Source: Prorocentrum cordatum
Taxonomy: Eukaryota > Sar > Dinophyceae > Prorocentrales > Prorocentraceae
Assembly: GCA_963575745.1 (NCBI GenBank)
Contig: CAUYUJ010001336.1
Coordinates: forward strand, 1,404,242-1,468,241
DNA: 64,000 nt
Reading direction: 5' to 3'
Below the pieces are notes generated by a model. The model was not told the DNA's origin. It ran no database searches and worked only from the letters and a program-made list of their open reading frames with translations. Below, in pieces: positions 60,245-64,000 of the stretch; within the stretch, counting starts at the first letter, position 1; each line of letters begins with the position of its first letter. The position numbers and the translations under genes were made by a program.

Positions 60245-60695
60245 CAAGAGGCCCCACGAGGAGCCCAAACGACTCACACCAGGACGAGGGGCCCGAACGA
60301 CTCACACCACGAAGAGCCCGAACGAGAAACCGCGCCGAAACCCGGAACCCGAACGACTCACACCAAGAGGAGGGGCCCGAACGACCCACACCAGGACGAG
60401 GCGCCCGAACGACTCACACCACGAGGAGCCCGAACGACTCACACCAGGACGGGGGCCCCGAACGACTCACACCACGAGGAGACCGAACGACTCACACCAG
60501 GAGGCAGGGGCACCGAACGACTCACACCAGGACGAGGGGACCGAACACACTACTGCCACGAGAAGCTCCCGACACGACTCACACCAGGACGAAGAGCCCG
60601 AACGACTCACACCACGAAGCGCCGAACGACTCACACCAGGAAGAAGGGCCCGAACGGACTCACACAAGGACGAGGAACCACCAAACGACTCGAAA
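60245..60695. repeat. ~28 bp tandem repeat (ACGACTCACACCAGGACGAG)
   Basis: About 14 copies of CCGAACGACTCACACCA(G/C)GA with variable 24-30 bp spacing; some units lack part of the GAGGGGC tail. The plus frame reads NDSHQDEGPE-like, but no conserved protein surrounds it. Confidence 0.9.
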
Positions 60696-61519
60696 CCACG
60701 GGAAGCGCCCCTCTCCCTCCTCCTCCGCCTCGTCCTTCTCCCGCTCCCACCACAAGGAGGATGGACAAGGAGGCGGGAGGAAGGAGGAACAGGGGAGATA
60801 TGCGGGGGCAGGCGGAAACACGCCTGAAAAACACGACTGTCGGCATGCTTCGCAAGAGTTGCTGTTTTGAGATGGGCTGGTGGGGATACGCGAAGCGTGA
60901 AGAATTAACAAGGACTACTGTTGGACTCTGTTCCCATTTTTTCCGTACCCAATTCAATCGTCCCGATGCTCGAGTCCGGGGAGGAGGCGCCCGGCACCTG
61001 CGCATGTCCGCGTGCAGCGGGTCCGCGCGGCTCTCCAGCAGCAGCTGGCACGTCCGCGCGTGGCCGAACATAGCCTCTGACCGCCGCCGCGGGCCCGGTT
61101 CCAGAGATCCGACGCTCCAACAAACATAGGAGCGGACGGTTTTTTGCCGTTTTCGCCCTCGGGGGGCCCTCGCTGGACCTCGAGAGCGTCAAAACATGAC
61201 TCAGGACGGAAACCCGGCCCTAGGGAAAGGGTCCAGACCTCCGGGGCCCACGCATCGAAAAAATTGGAGCAGCCAGATGTCTCAGGGCAAGACGAAACCA
61301 GGACAAGGAAAAAAAAAAAAACGGGTGAAGACAAGTCGAGAATCTATTCGATCCCGCTGCTCTGAGGGATGTCTCGGGCGCCGCGACCTTCTCAGAGCGT
61401 TCCGGAACGCACTGGGAGCTCTCCCGCACGCTATGTAAAGGATTTCTCCCCGTCCGAGCCCCGTCCGACGCGGGCCCCGTCCGCGCGGCCCGGGCAGGGT
61501 TTTGGGGTCCCCGGGAGAA
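60696..61519. other. Intergenic; dispersed repeat copies, no recognised gene
   Basis: Bases 61140-61260 are the inverted counterpart of the family at 59105-59270. Bases 61385-61430 (GCGTTCCGGAACGC..GGGAGCTCTC) resemble the 9600/30318 repeat. An A run is at 61309-61321. Confidence 0.4.
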
Positions 61520-61529
61520 GCTGCCGCGA

Positions 61530-61582
<53 letters not shown>

Positions 61583-61652
61583 GGAGGAGGAGGGGAGGAG
61601 CAGGAGGAGGAGGAGGAGGAGGAGGAGGAGGAGGAGGAGGAGGAGGAAGAGG
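61530..61652. repeat. CT microsatellite followed by GGA microsatellite
   Basis: (CT)n at 61530-61580 abuts (GGA)n at 61582-61652. Frames through it give Leu/Ser and Glu runs. Confidence 0.95.
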
Positions 61653-61867
61653 AGGGGAGGACGGAGCCCTGGTTCACTGGACGAGTGGCCAATCAAGGCA
61701 ACAGTGGCATGCATCGTATGGCGGCCCGTCGCAGGATCGGCGACGTTGCACGGCCCGATCCCCCGGCATGCGGCTGCGCAGGCAGGTGCGCACAAGCGAA
61801 GCCGCGACGCTTCCCTGGCGCGGAGGCTGGCTGCAGTCCCCCTCCCCCTCCTCCTCCACCCTTTCCC

Positions 61868-61896
61868 ACCTGTGCTCCAGTCACTGGAGCACAGGT
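61868..61896. repeat. 13 bp perfect inverted repeat within a longer imperfect one
   Basis: ACCTGTGCTCCAG (61868-61880) and its exact complement (61884-61896) surround TCA. CCTCCTCCTCCACC before and GAGGTGGAGGAAGAGG after extend the pairing imperfectly. Confidence 0.85.
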
Positions 61897-62616
61897 CGAA
61901 GAGGTGGAGGAAGAGGCGGAGGTGGAGGAGGAGGACGACTGGAGGATTGGAGGCAGGGGTTTGCAGAGCGGCGCGCGCGCGCGAGCGAGGCCCGACGTGC
62001 GAGCCCGAGGCGCGCGAGAGCGGCGCGCTGGACTGGTGGCTGGCAAGCTGGACCCCACGACGGTGGCCCGCGCCGCGGGCGACTCCGCCTTAATTTCGGG
62101 CCCCGGGGCCATCGCAGATCGATCCAGCTCGAACAAAATCCGCGGAAAGGTGGGGTCGGGGGCTCTAGCCGTGAGATGTTCCGCGATGGCGGCAACTAGC
62201 TCACTAAAGGCAGACATATTCACTGACGGCTAGAGAGCTGGCGACAAATGAGCTCGCTGACAGGGACATTTTTCGAGCCCGACGAAGGCAAACACGTTTG
62301 CCTATGGTGCGCATTTTTTCCCTCCAACGAGCCGAGGACGCTCCCGCCTGGATACCCCCCTCTTCTTTCGACCGCGTACCGCCTCCGCTTCGCTAGCGCG
62401 GGCTCCCTTGGGCAGACGCAGGGGAGCTTTAAGCAAACGCTGCAGAAAAAGCGGAGTCTGGCGGCCTGCCAGCGACTCAACACCCCTCACAGCCCGCCCG
62501 TGGGACTCCCTGTGGGCCTCCCCCATTGCTCCCTGCGCTTCTCTCTCCCGCCCTGCCCACGGATTTGTGTCGTGACGACTTAGGCGCTGGTTTCTGACAC
62601 CACGATCGGCGCATTT

Positions 62617-62807
62617 CGGGGGCGCGCAAACATGGATTAGCGATCCATGGACTTGGTGCGCGGTCGCCAAATCCGTGGATCGGGGGAGGTGCCCTCCTCA
62701 AAGTGCGGCCGGTGCCTCCTCGCTCGACGGCGATAACCCGCGATTTCAAATGGAAACGGGACCCGTCGCTAACCCACGCCCCCTTAATCCATGTTTGCGA
62801 TCGCCTG
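62617..62807 (-). mobile_element. Small TIR element (MITE-like), copy 2
   Basis: Inverted relative of 14851-15029. Starts GGGGGCGCGCAAACATGGAT and ends ATCCATGTTTGCGATCGCCTG; the ends are inverted copies of each other. The interior shares GACCCGTCGCTAA.CCACGC and GCGCGGTCGCCAAATCC with copy 1. Confidence 0.75.
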
Positions 62808-62994
62808 AGTATTGGCCGACTCGGTGCCGTTGGCAGCCTTCGAGCTCGAGCACACGCGGCGGGGTCGCTGCCGACTCGGCACGGCACAACCCACCGCACT
62901 CCGTGCCCCGTCCACCCCAGGCCGCCTGGCTGGCACCACCGCGCTGCGCAGAGCGCGCGAGGGCACGCTCGTCCTCGTCGCTCCTCCCTGCTGA

Positions 62995-63164
62995 CTACCT
63001 ACCAAACCACCCCAACCCAACCCGAAGACCCGAATTTGATCCGAATTTCGGGTTGGGGGGATACGGGCTCGATATGTGTGTTTCATTGTTCCCCGACCCC
63101 ACCCCACTGGAAATGGAGGGCAAATTGAGGCCTTCGGGTTGGATTGGGGTGGTTTGGTGGGTGG
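62995..63164. mobile_element. Second small TIR element (~170 bp, ~38 bp inverted ends)
   Basis: The left end (CTACCTACCAAACCACCCC, then AACCCAACCCGAAG) is mirrored at the right end (CTTCGGGTTGGATTGGGG, then TGGTTTGGTGGGTGG) with few mismatches. The interior holds another short palindromic stretch (CCGAATTTGATCCGAATTTCGG). No coding capacity; fits a MITE or foldback unrelated to the 62617 element. Confidence 0.75.
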
Positions 63165-64000
63165 TGACCTGGGGGTGACCTGAGCTCGGGCTCTGTTGTG
63201 CGCGAGAGCGACCGCGAATCCCCCAGGCACAAGAGTGGCCGTTGGCGCGCGTCGTTGCGGAGGGGGGAGAGGGGGAACGCGCGGGTGGCGGGTGGGGGAG
63301 GCAATCCCGAGCGCAGCAGCCGCTGCCATTGCATCCGCAACAAAAGGATGCTCATGCGAAGGTGGCTCTTACGTGTAGCCGATACGGTGGGACACATACA
63401 ATAATTGCAAGAAGGTCCTCGAGCTCTGAGCTTCCCGAGGCGCCCCAGGGATAGTGGGCCCCCAGGGCCATCGGGGAGAAGAGGCCTTCGTGGGGCACCT
63501 GTTGGTAATCCAATGTCTTGTCTGACGTGCGCGTTGGCGAAAACTCCATTCGGCAACCTCTTGGGCCGCCTTGGGGACCTCTTGGTGCCCTCCTGGGCCG
63601 TCTTGAGACCGCCTCGGAGGCTTCCTGGGCTGCCTTGAGCCGACAAAAGCTCCAAACGGTGAGAACGCAAACATCCTTCAAAAAGCCGACGCTGTCCTCT
63701 TCAGGAAGGGAAGGCGAAGAGACGAAAGGGAAATCATTGGGGAATCAATGGGAAATCAATGATGTTGGCCGATGGGAAAATCTGATGGGAAATCGCGAAA
63801 ACCCTATGGGAAAACCATCGAAAACCTCGCCAACCTCGGGAAAGCCCTCTGGGAATTCAACGATGCTGGCTTCTGCGGGCCTTCCCGGAGGCTTCTTCTT
63901 CATTTGTAGCCCTGAGCCGCCCTGGCGGCTTCCTGGGCCGTCTCGAGGCCATCTTGGGCCAGCTGAAGGGGTCCAGAGACACACAAATAAATACACAAGG
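63165..64000. other. Intergenic; CTTGGGCCG repeat and GGGAAA(T/A) repeats, no gene
   Basis: Bases 63550-63640 carry CTTGGGCCGC/CTTGGGGACCT words of the 10-11 bp family. Bases 63725-63840 contain repeated (T)GGGAAATC/GGGAAAAxC words at about 12-20 bp spacing. No recognised gene. Confidence 0.45.

Overview
This 64 kb window is nuclear DNA of a eukaryote, almost certainly a dinoflagellate. The evidence: three stretches resembling the dinoflagellate spliced leader lie just upstream of start codons or open frames (about 45176, 47122 and, on the minus strand, 29606). Introns with GC or GT donors can be inferred. Two decayed LINE-type reverse transcriptases and a retroelement pol fused to a cytosine methyltransferase belong to families known from dinoflagellates. 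The rest is GC-rich, repeat-dominated DNA with few genes. The genus cannot be fixed from the sequence. There are no tRNA, rRNA, CRISPR or bacterial operon features. A 100-N assembly gap lies at 33901-34000.

Layout. 1-16.9 kb: gene-poor; a foldback element (1378-1482), a LINE RT relic (2.76-3.56 kb, minus), a 0.62 kb tandem duplication, several dispersed repeat families and one copy of a small TIR element. 17-21 kb: an actin pseudogene and a pseudogene of an AMP-forming acyl-CoA-synthetase-like enzyme, both broken by stops or frameshifts. 21.5-25.9 kb: a GAT microsatellite, then two adjacent and very degenerate but strictly phased short tandem repeats (10 bp, then 14 bp), bracketed by copies of a ~105 bp repeat. 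26-33.9 kb: hairpins, a second LINE RT relic and a minus-strand hypothetical gene with Gly-Ala-Asp-His-Arg repeats. 34-37.6 kb: an unrecognised broken gene and an unrecognised probable multi-exon gene. 37.7-40.9 kb: two divergently oriented paralogous genes for Gly-Tyr-Asp-Lys repeat proteins. 41.1-41.4 kb: an array of eight palindromes. 42.6-44.3 kb: a second divergent pair, two small helical proteins whose inferred introns share phase 1. 45.3-49.2 kb: an unrecognised frameshifted gene, then a DDE-type DNA transposase of CMC/KDZ type with two frameshifts. 49.45-56.1 kb (minus): a nearly complete tyrosine-recombinase (DIRS/Ngaro-like) retroelement: gag-like ORF, a pol of RT and RNase H with a C5-methyltransferase-like domain inserted inside RNase H, and a recombinase truncated before its catalytic tyrosine. 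57-64 kb: GAC-rich and other tandem repeats, dispersed families, and two TIR-bearing small elements.

The genes do not form a shared pathway. The window is a mosaic of mobile elements, re-inserted cDNA-like pseudogenes, lineage-specific repeat proteins and periodic satellite-like DNA. The main points of interest are the methyltransferase split into RNase H whose catalytic motifs look lost, the two divergent paralog pairs, the spliced-leader relics, and the helix-period repeats.
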